Source: an uncultured Desulfomonile sp.
GTDB taxonomy: Bacteria > Desulfobacterota > Desulfomonilia > Desulfomonilales > Desulfomonilaceae
Length of the DNA: 53,551 bases
Reading direction: 5' to 3'
NCBI GenBank assembly: GCA_903896745.1
Contig: CAITZA010000271.1
Coordinates: 1-53,551, forward strand
Of the stretch, positions 1 through 9,729 are shown piece by piece. Each line of letters opens with the position of its first letter. The stretch's first letter is position 1. The position numbers were made by a program, and so were the translations under genes. The notes beneath the pieces were generated by a model. That model was given only the letters and a program-made list of their open reading frames with translations, had not been told where the DNA came from and did no database searches.

Positions 1-588
1 AAACATTTCCAGAAGCTTCTGGTTAAACTGGACAATGAATCCGGATCTGTCGTGAATCAGAAGCGCATCCTGAACGGAGTTAAGAATCACGCTCATAGCC
101 TCTACCGACTGTTGGTAGGCCCCGGTAACGCTTGCGCCCTGAATCGCCTCACGCCCAAACCCAACGTACCCGTTTATCGGGGGAGAAAAGTTCTTGACAA
201 CCTGACCCTCGATGGCGACCCATTCCCCTGAACTGCTCAAACCATGGTTTGATAGTTTGACACAAGCGCCATCGGGTTTTCCTTCCAACTCCCTGTAAAT
301 GTGTGACAATCTGGCCAGTTCCTGCGGAGGGTATATTTCAGTCGCAGATTTTCCGATCACATTCTCCCGTTTAAACCCCGAACGCTCGAAGAACGTCTGG
401 TTTCCATACGTAAATGTCCCATTAAAATCCCAGACCGTCACGAATCCATTTAAACTGTCCAATACAGATGCTAAAAATTCACATCTCTTTTCGGAAGAAT
501 CAAGCAATTGTTCGAGTTCGATGACTCGATTTCGAAGCGTCGCAATTTCCTGAAGCGGATCCTGCGGAGTTGATTCAATGTCTGTCAT
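1..588 (-). CDS. PAS domain sensor protein, N-terminal part (cut by window edge)
   Basis: An open frame runs without a stop from an ATG at 588 to the window edge, giving 196 codons of a longer protein. The N terminus (about residues 10-40) is polar and coiled-coil-like. It is followed by a PAS domain (about 38-150) with the usual features: 'GFVTVWDFNGTFTYGNQTFF', then 'GKSATEIYPP'. A second PAS-like unit begins near residue 165 ('ILNSVQDALLIHDRSGFIVQ'). The output domain (histidine kinase, GGDEF or sigma54 activator) lies outside the window, so its signalling type cannot be stated. It starts 57 nt after the stop of the barrel protein on the same strand, so the two may be co-transcribed. Confidence 0.8.
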   Translation of the reverse strand, partial: MTDIESTPQDPLQEIATLRNRVIELEQLLDSSEKRCEFLASVLDSLNGFVTVWDFNGTFTYGNQTFFERSGFKRENVIGKSATEIYPPQELARLSHIYRELEGKPDGACVKLSNHGLSSSGEWVAIEGQVVKNFSPPINGYVGFGREAIQGASVTGAYQQSVEAMSVILNSVQDALLIHDRSGFIVQFNQKLLEMF

Positions 589-645
589 GCGTTACAACCT
601 GTTCCAGATAAGTCATTGCAGTATGATACGGAGACGTGCATTAGT

Positions 646-2460
646 CTAGTATTCAACGTCGATCTTGATTTCCATTCCAAATACCGGATCGATGGATTTC
701 CCGGGTTTGGCGCCAAAACTATTGGCAGAATCGGGATTCTTCCAGTTTGCGACTGACCTGTCAATACATGCATAACTGAACCAGCCGCCAGGTTTCCATA
801 CGCCAAACGTCGCGTTGAGAGTGTACTTTTCCATGAGTTTCCAGCCAAAGCCCCAATCAAATTCGTAACCTAGGCTGCTGTCAGGAATTGATGGTGAAGG
901 ATTCGTATGATTATCCGTTTCCAGAAACTGAACCCTGCCAGTAAAACGCGAAGGAGTTGGCGCCGTGTTGGACACCCACTCCGGTCTTATGTAGCCCTGG
1001 CCATAAGCATGAGAAGTACGGTTCGCCGTAAAAGCCGTTGCGAAAACATTGAGGTTGGCTGCCACAGCATAGTCGAGTCTCATTCCGAGTATGTTGGCGT
1101 CCGTCATGTAACCGTGACGGCTATCAGGAGTGATTGAATTGTTCCCAGACCCGTAAGTGTATGACAGAAGTAGGCTGTAGTTCCGAAACATGGTCACGTT
1201 CGATAGACCGGTAGCCACATTTAGTGCAGGGTAACTTTGCCTGTCGATACGAACGCCATGTCTCCTGTCAAAACCGGGAATCAGGGACCAGAGAAGACTG
1301 AGTTTGGCCGGTCCGACGCAGGCCCCCGTTTCAATCGCGCCTCGCCAGTGTTCTACATAACTGGGAGCAAATCGACTCCTGGTTTCCGATATTCCCGAAG
1401 CGCTGGCAAGCCACCTCTGACGTGTAGTGATTTCATAACCCCAGGCGGCCTCAGCGTTCAAAAAAAACCTTCCATTGAAGTACTTGAAGTAAATGGCGCC
1501 ATCTGTAACGACCGTGTCAGTAGGAATCACTGCATATCGTCCGGAAATAAGGCTGGGGTCAGCGCTGTCAGTCCCCTGATAGGTAGCGGATTCAGGGCCG
1601 GTATGAAATTTCCACACCCGTCCACCTAATCCGGCGGAGATTGGGCCGGACTCGTAAGTCATACCCCCTCCCATGTCATATTGTCGAATAGCGTTTTTGT
1701 CAGAGAGGGTAAAATATGACGGGCTTCCCAGAATCCAGGGAGCCGCCATCAAACCCACCCTGAACGGACCATAGCTCGTCATGACCAAAAGCCCGACGCC
1801 GTCGGCGTTGTCATTACCGTCAAAAATCAGACCCGTTCCAAAAGGCCCCGGTCTCTTGCCAAACACCACTATTCCCCAGGGAGTTTGCAATGAAGCCCAT
1901 AAGGTTTCCCAGTAGCCCGGGGAGAAAGATCTCAAAACCCCCGGCGACATGCCTTCAGGGTATTCGGACCTGACCATGGTTCCTCGACTGGCCGTCGCGT
2001 AAGGCGTTTCCCATGATCCGATCCTGTAAGAACCTCTTATTCGGAGAGCTTCGTTTAGCCTTATTTCGGGATAAATGGTCATGTAGAAAGTTGCCAGCGC
2101 AAGATCCGAGCCTGATGATATTTCCCCATAGTCTGAAGATGTAGGCGCAGATGACCTGTTTGCAAACATCCATCCGGTTGTATTTGTCGGCACGGACTGC
2201 ATTTCATGGCCCAGCCAGCCGTTCATTGAGGCCGCGCTTCCTATCGCTCCACCATATGCGTCGGTCCCTGTACCCGCTCCACTAGCGTCAGTGTCAAAAG
2301 GACCAAAAAATCCATTAGAACCAAGTTGTGAGAATGATGCGTATTTCCATGTCAGAATGCCATTCATGGAAAATTCCCACCCAAAAGCGTTGCCTGACAT
2401 TCCTGAACACAGAATCAGGAACAGGCAAAACATCACCCTTCGAGATCTCGATTGATTCAT
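646..2460 (-). CDS. probable outer-membrane beta-barrel protein
   Basis: The 604-residue protein starts at ATG 2460 with a purine-rich site (GGGGAAG) upstream. It opens with a basic stretch and a hydrophobic segment (about residues 9-27, ending near 'GNAFG'), which is a Sec signal peptide. The mature part is rich in Gly, Ser, Thr, Tyr and Trp with alternating polar and aromatic residues, and it ends in Tyr. These are features of Gram-negative outer-membrane barrels. I recognise no catalytic motif and cannot assign a porin family; an alginate-export-like or general porin fold is possible. Substrate unknown. It is isolated from tkt by a 468-nt gap and is followed by the PAS sensor. Confidence 0.65.
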   Translation of the reverse strand: MNQSRSRRVMFCLFLILCSGMSGNAFGWEFSMNGILTWKYASFSQLGSNGFFGPFDTDASGAGTGTDAYGGAIGSAASMNGWLGHEMQSVPTNTTGWMFANRSSAPTSSDYGEISSGSDLALATFYMTIYPEIRLNEALRIRGSYRIGSWETPYATASRGTMVRSEYPEGMSPGVLRSFSPGYWETLWASLQTPWGIVVFGKRPGPFGTGLIFDGNDNADGVGLLVMTSYGPFRVGLMAAPWILGSPSYFTLSDKNAIRQYDMGGGMTYESGPISAGLGGRVWKFHTGPESATYQGTDSADPSLISGRYAVIPTDTVVTDGAIYFKYFNGRFFLNAEAAWGYEITTRQRWLASASGISETRSRFAPSYVEHWRGAIETGACVGPAKLSLLWSLIPGFDRRHGVRIDRQSYPALNVATGLSNVTMFRNYSLLLSYTYGSGNNSITPDSRHGYMTDANILGMRLDYAVAANLNVFATAFTANRTSHAYGQGYIRPEWVSNTAPTPSRFTGRVQFLETDNHTNPSPSIPDSSLGYEFDWGFGWKLMEKYTLNATFGVWKPGGWFSYACIDRSVANWKNPDSANSFGAKPGKSIDPVFGMEIKIDVEY

Positions 2461-2928
2461 GGGGCTTCCCCGCTTAAAATAAGGAATTGTTGGAACCGGT
2501 TAAAGATGTACAATCTACGGACACATTGGCGCCCATGTCTTAGGGTTCCCCCGCAAGGCTTTCACAACTTACTGTGGAGAAAATTGAATCAAAAAGTTCG
2601 GGGCCTCGGGGACCAATAAATACACTAGTGATATCAAAACCATCAGGTGGATTGACCGGTTCTTTACCCCCCACAACGATACTATTTATGCTGTTGAAGT
2701 CAGAACCATATTTATCATAGGCCAAATGGGAAAAACAACCAAATTATCGCAAAAGCGGTTGTCAACGAGCCAGTTAAGCGACTAACAGGAAAATGTGTGA
2801 GACAAGGCTCAGACAAAGAAAGCGCAACGAAAAACTGGTCATCCGCAAGGTTTTACGGGGACAGTCAACAAACACTACGGATGACCGGGCTGATCAGGAT
2901 GGACAGGTCAAAGTTCTAAACGGTGTAA
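2461..2928. other. intergenic region, 468 nt, between tkt and the barrel gene
   Basis: No convincing gene is present. The only open frame of note is a 61-codon leftward frame (2540-2725) with a TTG start and no clear ribosome-binding site. I see no strong terminator hairpin with a T-run behind tkt. The region probably holds the barrel gene promoter, but I cannot place it. Confidence 0.4.
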
Positions 2929-4950
2929 TCATTTGCCCAGGAGTTCGAGGCATTTCTTGCACACATTGTCAACATTGAAGCCAAATTTGTCCATAGCTTC
3001 AGAACCAGGGGCGGATGCGCCAAATCTGTCAATTGATATGCTGATACCGTCAGACCCAACCCATTTGGCCCAACCCATGGATGAAGCGGCTTCGATGGAC
3101 ACCCTTGCCTTTAAATAAGGCGGCAAGACATGCTCCTGATAATCTTTCGGCTGCTCCATGAACAATTCCCACGATGGCATCGAAATTACCCGGGCGCGAA
3201 TCTCATGGTCTTCGGCCAGTTTTTTCTGGGCTTTGAGGGCAAGTGACACTTCCGAGCCAGTGGCGATGATGGCGATTTCCGGATCCATTGTGTCGGAAAC
3301 AATATAGGCGCCAGAGCCAAGTCCGCAGGCCGAACAACAGGAACCCGTTTCAATAACTGGCAGGTTTTGTCTTGTCAGAACGAGCGCAACCGGGCGTTTC
3401 CCTGACAATGCCTGTTTCCACGCCTCAGCGGTTTCATTTGCGTCAGCCGGTCTGATAACGGTCAGGTTCGGTATCGCCCGTAAAGAAGCCAATTGTTCGA
3501 CTGGCTGGTGAGTTGGGCCATCTTCACCGACGGCTACACTGTCGTGAGTAAAAACAAAAATGGAGTGTACGTTCATCAATGCAGACAGTCTTATCGCAGG
3601 TCTCATATAATCGCTAAAAATGAGGAATGTGGCCCCATAGGGAATGATACCGCCATGGAGGGCCATACCATTAACTATTGCGCCCATGGCGAATTCTCTT
3701 ACACCAAAATGTATGTTTCTTCCCAGAGCATTGTCTGCGGTCTGGGCCGGATCTCCTGAAATCATGGTTTTTGTGGAGGGGGCAAGGTCAGCAGAGCCTC
3801 CAACAAGATTTGGGATTTTTTTTGCAAGGGCGTTCAGAATCTTCCCGGACGATACCCGAGTAGCTTCAGCTTTGTCACCGGCATTGAACACAGGTGTTTC
3901 GGAATCCCATCCCACTGGGAGGTCTCCGTTCATTTGAGTCATAAACTGTTCAAATTCAGCAGAGAATCTTGAGCGATATTCTTCCAGCAGGAAATTCCAG
4001 TCGCCTTCCAGTTTTTGTCCTGTATCTGCAAGTTTGCTGAATTTTTCCAGGACCGGCTCAGGCACATGAAAACAGGGGCCCCCCGGCCAGCAGAAAGTCT
4101 GTTTTGTCTTGTCCAGAGCGTCTTGTCCGAGTGGTTCACCATGAGCGGAAGCGCTCCCCTGTTTGGGGCTTCCAAAACCTATTTCCGTTTTTACCATGAT
4201 GAGGGAAGGGCGGTCCTTTTCAAGCTGGGCCTGACGGATTGCCTTTTCGATCGCCACTACGTCGTTGCCGTCGAAAACTATTGAGACATGCCAGCCGTAG
4301 GCTTTGAAACGAGCTTCAACGTCCTCTGTGAACGTTATTGATGTATCGCCCTCGATTGATATGTGATTATCATCATAAAGATAAATAATTTTGCCGAGCT
4401 TGAGGTGTCCGGCTAGCGAAGCGGCTTCGGATGAGATGCCTTCCATTAGATCGCCGTCTGACACTATGGCGTAAGTATAGTGATCCTGAACAGGGAAGTC
4501 AGGCTTGTTGAAATGCGCTGCCAGGAATCGTTCCGCCATGGCCATTCCAACTCCCATGGCAAATCCCTGTCCAAGCGGTCCTGTGGTGGATTCGACACCG
4601 GGGGTCACCCCGTATTCGGGATGTCCGGGCGTTTTGCTCTCCCACTGTCTGAATCTTTGTATGTCTTCGATACTCAGGTCGAATCCGGAAAGATGTAATA
4701 AAGAATACAAAAGAGCTGAACCGTGGCCTGCCGACAGGATGAAACGATCACGATTAGGCCATTTGGGGTTTTTGGGGTTAAAACGCAAGAAACGCGACCA
4801 CAATACATACGCCATGGTGGCCGCTCCCAAAGGTAACCCGGGATGCCCGGAATTGGCCTGCTGAATCATGTCGGCCGATAGCATTCGTAAGGTATTGATA
4901 CATAGTTCATCCAACGATTTTGTCACTTCTGCCACTGTAAAGCTCCTCAT
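2929..4950 (-). CDS. tkt: transketolase
   Basis: The 673-residue protein has full transketolase length. It transfers two-carbon ketol units between sugar phosphates in the non-oxidative pentose phosphate pathway, using thiamine diphosphate. The N-terminal part shows '[15 protein letters not shown]' (His in the active site) and '[15 protein letters not shown]'. The ThDP/metal motif is '[24 protein letters not shown]' spread over about residues 154-177, with '[11 protein letters not shown]' after it. The pyrimidine-binding domain contains '[19 protein letters not shown]' and '[28 protein letters not shown]', typical of TktA rather than DXS. Start ATG 4950. Its ThDP cofactor links it loosely to the thi genes at 16289-18752. 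Confidence 0.97.
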   Translation of the reverse strand: MRSFTVAEVTKSLDELCINTLRMLSADMIQQANSGHPGLPLGAATMAYVLWSRFLRFNPKNPKWPNRDRFILSAGHGSALLYSLLHLSGFDLSIEDIQRFRQWESKTPGHPEYGVTPGVESTTGPLGQGFAMGVGMAMAERFLAAHFNKPDFPVQDHYTYAIVSDGDLMEGISSEAASLAGHLKLGKIIYLYDDNHISIEGDTSITFTEDVEARFKAYGWHVSIVFDGNDVVAIEKAIRQAQLEKDRPSLIMVKTEIGFGSPKQGSASAHGEPLGQDALDKTKQTFCWPGGPCFHVPEPVLEKFSKLADTGQKLEGDWNFLLEEYRSRFSAEFEQFMTQMNGDLPVGWDSETPVFNAGDKAEATRVSSGKILNALAKKIPNLVGGSADLAPSTKTMISGDPAQTADNALGRNIHFGVREFAMGAIVNGMALHGGIIPYGATFLIFSDYMRPAIRLSALMNVHSIFVFTHDSVAVGEDGPTHQPVEQLASLRAIPNLTVIRPADANETAEAWKQALSGKRPVALVLTRQNLPVIETGSCCSACGLGSGAYIVSDTMDPEIAIIATGSEVSLALKAQKKLAEDHEIRARVISMPSWELFMEQPKDYQEHVLPPYLKARVSIEAASSMGWAKWVGSDGISISIDRFGASAPGSEAMDKFGFNVDNVCKKCLELLGK

Positions 4951-5064
4951 GTTTCGATATTACACATATTTTCAAACCAGACGCCTCAGTAGTTGCTCGA
5001 CCGACTGAAGAAAACCCGAAGTCTTACCCAGAATGAACGCGCAGGATCATCGGAAAATAAATTT

Positions 5065-5094
5065 GAGACCCTTATCCGGAAGGATTAGAGTCTC
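5065..5094. terminator. stem-loop between the DUF255 gene and tkt
   Basis: GAGAC (5065-5069) pairs with GTCTC (5090-5094), and inside it ATCC pairs with GGAT around a GGAA loop, with an internal mismatch between the two stems. It lies about 90 nt after the DUF255 stop. In the leftward direction the sequence after the hairpin is AT-rich but without a clean T-run, so terminator function is tentative. Confidence 0.3.
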
Positions 5095-5184
5095 TCATCT
5101 TTTTACACAGTCTGATTAGTCAGCTTCTATTATTAACACAGGATGGCGCCGGTTGTTAACGCATCAATTGCAAAAAAATCTTTT

Positions 5185-7311
5185 CTATTGCCGATTTAAC
5201 AACTCAACTGTTCTGGAAATGTCAGTTGATGGGAGTTCGCATTGATGGTTTCTGCAAACATAAACCGTTGTCTTGTTTATTAAACCTGAATAATTTTTTG
5301 TATAAGGCGCAATATCCTCCAATTCCATGCTTTCTTGCCCGGAAGGCTTGAAAATAATCACTTTGTTGGGAATGAAAGGTTTTTGAATTGCATGTTTCAT
5401 TTCCCGGAGGTTCCCGGAATTCCCGTCCGACACGATTACTATTTCCGAAGAGGGGCCCGTTGCGAAATCCACTGCCATAAGGAGTTGGGTATATGCTGAC
5501 GGGAATTTGCTGACAATTCCAGAGAACGCTTTAAGTGTCCTGTCGGCTTTTTGTTCGAGATTGGCGTTAGCCGTTAAACGGGCGAGTCGAAACAGATTGA
5601 GAGCCGCTACTGAATTGCCTGAGGGAGTCGCCCCGTCATAAAGCTCCTTTTTCCGCAACAGTGTTTCTTCGGAATCACTGGCGGTAAAATAAAATCCTCC
5701 GGCAGTTTCATCCCAGAACCGGTCAAGAAAGTCCTTATTCAGCTCAAGAGCCGTTTTCAGATAGCTGATTTCAAATGTCGCCTCATACAGTTCAATCAGG
5801 CCCCATATCAGAAACGCATAATCATCAACGTGGGCTACAAGTCCTGCTTCACCGTCACGATACCTGTGCAGCAACCTACCTTCACCGTCCCTCATCCGCG
5901 TGACGATAAAATTAACTGCGCGCCTGGCGGCTTCAGCGTACTTGCTATCCCCAAAAGCCTGCGAAGCCTTGGCCAATGCGGCTATCATCAATCCATTCCA
6001 ATCTGCCAGAATTTTGTCGTCCTTATAAGGATGCGGCCTCTTCTCACGCTCCCAAAAGAGCTTCCTCCGTATATCTTCAACCGTTGTAAGAAGTTGTTCT
6101 ACGGTCATTCCCAATTCGGATGCGCTTTGCTCAACGGTTCTGTCCAGGTGGAGAATGTTCTCGCGGGTCAGGCGACCGGTCGATTCTTCCCTGAAGTTTC
6201 CATCAGGCTTTATGTTGAATATTTTGCACGCTATCCTGGCTTCGCCTGCAGTCAAGATTCTCAGGATTTCATTCAGTGACCAAACATAGAATTTTCCTTC
6301 AACCCCTTCGCTATCAGCGTCTTCAGCGGAATAAAATGCCCCTTCCGTGGAGGTCATGTCTCTCAACACATACTCGAAAATCTCTTCAACAGTTCTTCGG
6401 TATTCCGGTATTCCGGTCATCTGGTATGTTTCGGTGTAAGCCATTGCAATCATGGCCTGGTCATAAAGCATTTTTTCGAAATGAGGGACTAGCCAGTCTC
6501 CGTCGGTAGAATACCTGTGAAAACCAAACCCGACATGATCGTATATACCGCCCAATCGCATCTGGTTGAGAGTTTTCTCAACCATGTTTAAAGAGGTTTT
6601 GTCAGAAGCCCTTCGCGCATGACGTAAAAGGAATAACAAATTGTGCGGAGTTGGGAACTTGGGGGCCTGGCTGAAACCACCCCTTTCGGAGTCAAAACGC
6701 TGAGACAACTGCTGATACGCGTTTGTCAACTCATTTAGCCCCAATGCATCGCCCGGAGCGTCGTCCGGCATTTGCTTCAAGGCGTAAATCACCTTTTGCG
6801 AGGCCTCAATCACCTGTTCCCTGCTTGTTGACCAAAGCTGTTTTATGCGCTGAGCCAGATCAACCATACCCAGGCGCCCATATCCCGATTCCCGGGGGAA
6901 ATAGGTTCCAGCAAAAAACGGTCTCTTGTCCGGAGTCATGACGACGTTTAATGGCCAACCTCCGCCACCAGTCATCATTTGACATACCGTCATGTAAATA
7001 TGATCAATGTCCGGTCGTTCCTCCCTGTCAACCTTAATGGAGACAAAGGTTTCGTTCATGAAACGCGCAACATCGGGATCCTCGAACGATTCGCGCTCCA
7101 TCACGTGACACCAGTGACAGGTTGAATACCCTATGGAAAGGAAGACGGGTTTGTCCTCGGATTTTGCCTTGGCAAAAGCATCATCGCACCATGGGTACCA
7201 ATCGACAGGATTGTAGGCGTGTTGAAAAAGGTACGGGCTCTTCTCGGTGATCAGCCTGTTAGGAGCTGGTTTCCCGTCCGAACGAGCATTATCTGGAACT
7301 CTGTCATTCAT
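5185..7311 (-). CDS. thioredoxin-domain protein, DUF255/YyaL (SPATA20) family
   Basis: The 708 residues match the usual length of the YyaL/SPATA20 family. The N-terminal thioredoxin-like domain (about residues 15-175) has the diagnostic '[22 protein letters not shown]' region, with the CxxC pair at Cys65 and Cys68, and '[14 protein letters not shown]' followed by '[14 protein letters not shown]'. The remainder is an (alpha/alpha)6-barrel-like region resembling sugar isomerases ('[16 protein letters not shown]', '[19 protein letters not shown]', '[10 protein letters not shown]', '[15 protein letters not shown]'). The biochemical role of the family is not settled. The ATG at 7311 lies one nucleotide after the stop of the sulfite-oxidase-fold gene, whose last codons carry its ribosome-binding site (TGAGGAAA), so translation is probably coupled. 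Confidence 0.93.
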   Translation of the reverse strand: MNDRVPDNARSDGKPAPNRLITEKSPYLFQHAYNPVDWYPWCDDAFAKAKSEDKPVFLSIGYSTCHWCHVMERESFEDPDVARFMNETFVSIKVDREERPDIDHIYMTVCQMMTGGGGWPLNVVMTPDKRPFFAGTYFPRESGYGRLGMVDLAQRIKQLWSTSREQVIEASQKVIYALKQMPDDAPGDALGLNELTNAYQQLSQRFDSERGGFSQAPKFPTPHNLLFLLRHARRASDKTSLNMVEKTLNQMRLGGIYDHVGFGFHRYSTDGDWLVPHFEKMLYDQAMIAMAYTETYQMTGIPEYRRTVEEIFEYVLRDMTSTEGAFYSAEDADSEGVEGKFYVWSLNEILRILTAGEARIACKIFNIKPDGNFREESTGRLTRENILHLDRTVEQSASELGMTVEQLLTTVEDIRRKLFWEREKRPHPYKDDKILADWNGLMIAALAKASQAFGDSKYAEAARRAVNFIVTRMRDGEGRLLHRYRDGEAGLVAHVDDYAFLIWGLIELYEATFEISYLKTALELNKDFLDRFWDETAGGFYFTASDSEETLLRKKELYDGATPSGNSVAALNLFRLARLTANANLEQKADRTLKAFSGIVSKFPSAYTQLLMAVDFATGPSSEIVIVSDGNSGNLREMKHAIQKPFIPNKVIIFKPSGQESMELEDIAPYTKNYSGLINKTTVYVCRNHQCELPSTDISRTVELLNRQ

Positions 7312-7312
7312 G

Positions 7313-8014
7313 TTAACGTTTCCTCAGGCGACCTACTGGAACCTTTGCTTCCCAGTCATAAATCGGATTTGCGAGTGTCCACCATCCCTCCTGCAATCTG
7401 GAGGATAGTTCCATCCTGTACACAAACTTTATACTCTTGTAAGCCAACAGGTATGGGGTAATTAACCGGACTGGAGCGCCCCTATCGTGCGAAAGCGGCT
7501 TTCCGTCAATATCCAGAGCCAGGAGAAACTCCTGTCCAGGATCCAGAAGTTCAGACATCCTGACACTTTCGATATACCATGATTGACCGCCCGGAGCAGA
7601 ACCAGTCTGTCCCAGGGAATGAAAGACGGCATACTGGGCCTCATCTTTCACCTTTGTCAATTTCAAAAGCTCAGTTATTTTTATTCCACCCCATGTGACT
7701 TCAGGTATAGTCCAGCCCTCAACACAGTGAAAATCGCTGGTCTGGGTCGTGCGGGGCAAAGCTCGAAGCTCCTCGTAGGTGAGCGACACAGGGGAATCCA
7801 CCAGACCATCCAGAATGAATTTGTACAACTCAGCTTTCTGGTTTGCTCTATTTGTGACAATACCGGTTGAGGGATCGAATGAAAAAGTATCCAATTCAAT
7901 AGTCCTTGTAGGGAACCTTTTGCTCGATCCCCAAGTTCCAAGTAAAGGGGCTACCGGTCCCAGAGAAGCTATCCTGAAAAGTCTTTTTAAAAGCTCAAGC
8001 CTCGATTTTTTCAT
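7313..8014 (-). CDS. sulfite-oxidase-fold molybdopterin-dependent oxidoreductase
   Basis: A 233-residue protein containing the oxidoreductase molybdopterin-binding domain (sulfite oxidase/MsrP fold). The molybdenum-ligating Cys is Cys97 in '[19 protein letters not shown]'. Further family features are 'LPRTTQ', '[20 protein letters not shown]' and '[17 protein letters not shown]'. I chose ATG 8014 because GAGGAG sits just upstream; an upstream extension has no such site. The N terminus ([17 protein letters not shown]...) resembles a Tat signal that has lost one of its two arginines, so export is uncertain. The substrate could be sulfite or methionine sulfoxide. It is divergent from the ArsR-family gene, sharing a 214-nt region, and is coupled to the DUF255 gene. 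Confidence 0.9.
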   Translation of the reverse strand: MKKSRLELLKRLFRIASLGPVAPLLGTWGSSKRFPTRTIELDTFSFDPSTGIVTNRANQKAELYKFILDGLVDSPVSLTYEELRALPRTTQTSDFHCVEGWTIPEVTWGGIKITELLKLTKVKDEAQYAVFHSLGQTGSAPGGQSWYIESVRMSELLDPGQEFLLALDIDGKPLSHDRGAPVRLITPYLLAYKSIKFVYRMELSSRLQEGWWTLANPIYDWEAKVPVGRLRKR

Positions 8015-8167
8015 GTTGTTTCTCCTCGGTATTAATCTGGTAAGTGATCCGGTAAATAGCAAGCTCATAAATCATTTTTAATTGATGGGCGTAAAAACAG
8101 ACCCATCGGCGTCATGTTCAACTGTAACTTCAGATTCAAGTAGAGGTGATAAAGATTTTTAAAAAGA

Positions 8168-8196
8168 TTGACAACACCGCCGGTCATTGGTATGAG
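8168..8196 (+). promoter_or_regulatory. sigma70-like promoter of the ArsR-family gene
   Basis: TTGACA at 8168-8173 is a perfect -35 box. A 17-nt spacer leads to TATGAG at 8191-8196, a 4-of-6 match to the -10 consensus. The start codon at 8229 is 33 nt further on, which leaves a short leader containing the operator-like dyad. Confidence 0.55.
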
Positions 8197-8218
8197 TATA
8201 TTCATATATTAGTATATG
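8196..8218. promoter_or_regulatory. operator-like AT-rich dyad upstream of arsR
   Basis: CATATA (8203-8208) and TATATG (8213-8218) are perfect inverted repeats separated by TTAG. The dyad lies immediately downstream of the proposed -10 box and 11 nt before the TTG start, a position suited to autorepression by an ArsR-family dimer. A related element (16 of 23 positions identical in the reverse orientation) overlaps the -10 box of the psr operon at 16011-16033. Confidence 0.5.
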
Positions 8219-8228
8219 CGAGGGCCCG

Positions 8229-8540
8229 TTGACTAGCCTGATAAATGATTTCAAACGAGCAGAGGATATAGCAGCCGTCATAAAAGCGGTAGGACATCCC
8301 TTACGTCTAAGGATTCTGGCTATACTGAACAGTGGAGACTACAGGGTTAATGATCTTGTGGACAGGCTTGGGGTTTCTCAGGCCAGGGTATCTCATCACC
8401 TTAATATACTTCGAATGAAGGGGGTTGTCAGCATAACACGCGAGGGCTCGTCTTCACGATATGCCTTGTGTAACTGTAATATCAGGACATTAATGACCAA
8501 CATTGAATCTGGGGATTGCGCTGGGTTGCCCGATTCATAA
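8229..8540 (+). CDS. ArsR-family winged-helix transcriptional regulator
   Basis: The 103-residue protein has the full ArsR fold: helix 'VGHPLRLRILAILNSGDYRV' and the recognition helix 'SQARVSHHLNILRMKGVV' (about residues 50-67), then the beta-wing 'SITREGSSSRYAL'. I take TTG 8229 as start, with GAGGG upstream; no in-frame ATG gives the intact domain. Cysteines are Cys81, Cys83 (a C-x-C pair) and Cys97. The metal-site ELCVCDL motif of ArsR/SmtB and the Cys pair placement of BigR/SqrR are not obvious, so the ligand could be a metal, arsenic or a sulfur species. Its tail overlaps the cytochrome b gene by 6 nt, end to end. It probably controls the psr operon and itself. Confidence 0.88.
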   Translation: MTSLINDFKRAEDIAAVIKAVGHPLRLRILAILNSGDYRVNDLVDRLGVSQARVSHHLNILRMKGVVSITREGSSSRYALCNCNIRTLMTNIESGDCAGLPDS

Positions 8541-9170
8541 AGGGACGGATATTCCACCGTCTTTTCGGATTTTCCAGAAGTGAAGACCCGTCAGGATGAG
8601 CAAAGTAGCCGGTAAGATAACCACATGCCACGAATAAAGTCGAGCAAGCGCGACATTAAAGTCTGAGGCCGGCCCAAAGATTACTGAAGCCATGGTATGA
8701 CCCACCAAGGGAATGATCTCTACAACATTTCTGGCAATCGTCCAGGCCCATAGGGCCCTGTCATCCCAAATCAGCAGGTAGCCAGTAAAATCAACAAGTA
8801 ATGTTAAAACCAGACACACAGACCCAATAACCCAGTTAAATTGTCTGGGATCACTATACGAGCCAGTCCAGAATACACGCATCATGTGAAAAAGAACAGC
8901 GAAAACCATTGCTTGGCCCGCCCAGTAATGAATGTTCCTTATTACCCATCCGTACGGGTATATATGAGTTATTTTCTGAATCGAAGCATAAGCGTTCAGG
9001 ACAGAAGGTTGATAGTGAAGCATCAGCAGGAATCCGCTTAGAGCTTCTATGATAAACAGGAAAAATGCTATTCCCCCAAAACAGAATGTAAAAGAGAATT
9101 TTGCGGATTGTTCGGGGATTAACCTGGGATGTAGGTGAAGAAGAAAGGATTTAGCGGAGCCTTTTCCCAT
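8535..9170 (-). CDS. cytochrome b6-like protein, N-terminal (four-helix) domain only
   Basis: The 211-residue membrane protein has four predicted helices. Two haem-ligand pairs are visible: His-x13-His in 'RNIHYWAGQAMVFAVLFHMM' and His-x14-His in 'YSWHVVILPATLLILTGLHF'. The 14-residue spacing of the second pair is the cytochrome b6 type (bc1 cytochromes have 13). It should pass electrons across the membrane between quinone and a Rieske protein. The C-terminal half found in cytochrome bc1, or a separate subunit IV with the PEWY motif of the quinol-oxidising site, is absent here. It starts 4 nt after the Rieske stop, so the two form a unit, and it is the last gene of the leftward operon. Confidence 0.92.
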   Translation of the reverse strand: MGKGSAKSFLLHLHPRLIPEQSAKFSFTFCFGGIAFFLFIIEALSGFLLMLHYQPSVLNAYASIQKITHIYPYGWVIRNIHYWAGQAMVFAVLFHMMRVFWTGSYSDPRQFNWVIGSVCLVLTLLVDFTGYLLIWDDRALWAWTIARNVVEIIPLVGHTMASVIFGPASDFNVALARLYSWHVVILPATLLILTGLHFWKIRKDGGISVPL

Positions 9171-9174
9171 AACT

Positions 9175-9600
9175 TTACTTGGCTGAAGGTAAAATCCTGT
9201 ATACGTTTTTCTCGTCCAGACTTAAACGAAAAGAAGTAATAGGTCTGTTTGCGGGCCCTTTTTTTACCTGACCTTTTATGTCAAACGCGCTGTTGTGACA
9301 GGGACATTCAAATACCTTTTTCTCAGAGTTCCAGTTATACCTGCAACCCAAGTGCGGACATTTGTCATCATATACGGCAACATCGCTTTTTTCATCTTCC
9401 CTGACAAGCCAAACGCCAGCCTGAACGTAATAAAAGGGAGCCCCCGCCTGTAACTGATCAATGGCTGACTTCGGGATGAATTTAGACGGGGCCTTATCCC
9501 CTGAAAAGGCGGCAAATTTCGCGACAGCCCATGAAAGCAGTCCGGAAAGTAGCACTGTGATCAGCGAAAGAATAATCTTTATGAAAGAACGCTTACCCAT
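9175..9600 (-). CDS. Rieske [2Fe-2S] protein
   Basis: The 141-residue protein has an N-terminal hydrophobic anchor (about residues 7-29). The Rieske ligands are Cys81 and His83 in 'CPHLGC' and Cys99 and His102 in 'CPCHNSAFD'; Cys86 and Cys101 are placed for the usual disulfide, which points to a high-potential quinol-oxidising Rieske protein rather than a dioxygenase ferredoxin. It should take electrons from quinol at the outer face of the membrane together with the adjacent cytochrome b. GGGAGC precedes the ATG. No cytochrome c or plastocyanin-like acceptor is encoded nearby. Confidence 0.94.
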   Translation of the reverse strand: MGKRSFIKIILSLITVLLSGLLSWAVAKFAAFSGDKAPSKFIPKSAIDQLQAGAPFYYVQAGVWLVREDEKSDVAVYDDKCPHLGCRYNWNSEKKVFECPCHNSAFDIKGQVKKGPANRPITSFRLSLDEKNVYRILPSAK

Positions 9601-9650
9601 GATGTTAAGCTCCCTGATAGCCTTAGTCTTCCATAAAAAAGGGAGTTAAG

Positions 9651-9709
9651 GTCCGGAAGGCCGGACTGTTGGAAGTTATTACGGCGTCAGGAACGTATTC
9701 CAAACGCCG
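9651..9709 (-). terminator. two tandem hairpins between the 80-aa protein gene and the Rieske gene
   Basis: Stem 1: CGGCGT (9682-9687) pairs with ACGCCG (9704-9709), with an inner GGAA/TTCC stem. Stem 2: GTCCGG (9651-9656) pairs with CCGGAC (9661-9666) around AAGG. Read leftward, stem 2 is followed after about ten bases by TTTTTT. This could be an attenuator or mRNA-stabilising structure that sets the small secreted protein gene apart from the Rieske-cytochrome b genes. Confidence 0.45.
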
Positions 9710-9729
9710 CAAAAAAATTTCGGTATTTG

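Noticed and set aside
2540-2725. 61-codon leftward open frame in the tkt-barrel gap
   Set aside because: It has a TTG start, no clear ribosome-binding site, no recognisable domain or signal peptide, and it lies in an otherwise non-coding gap.
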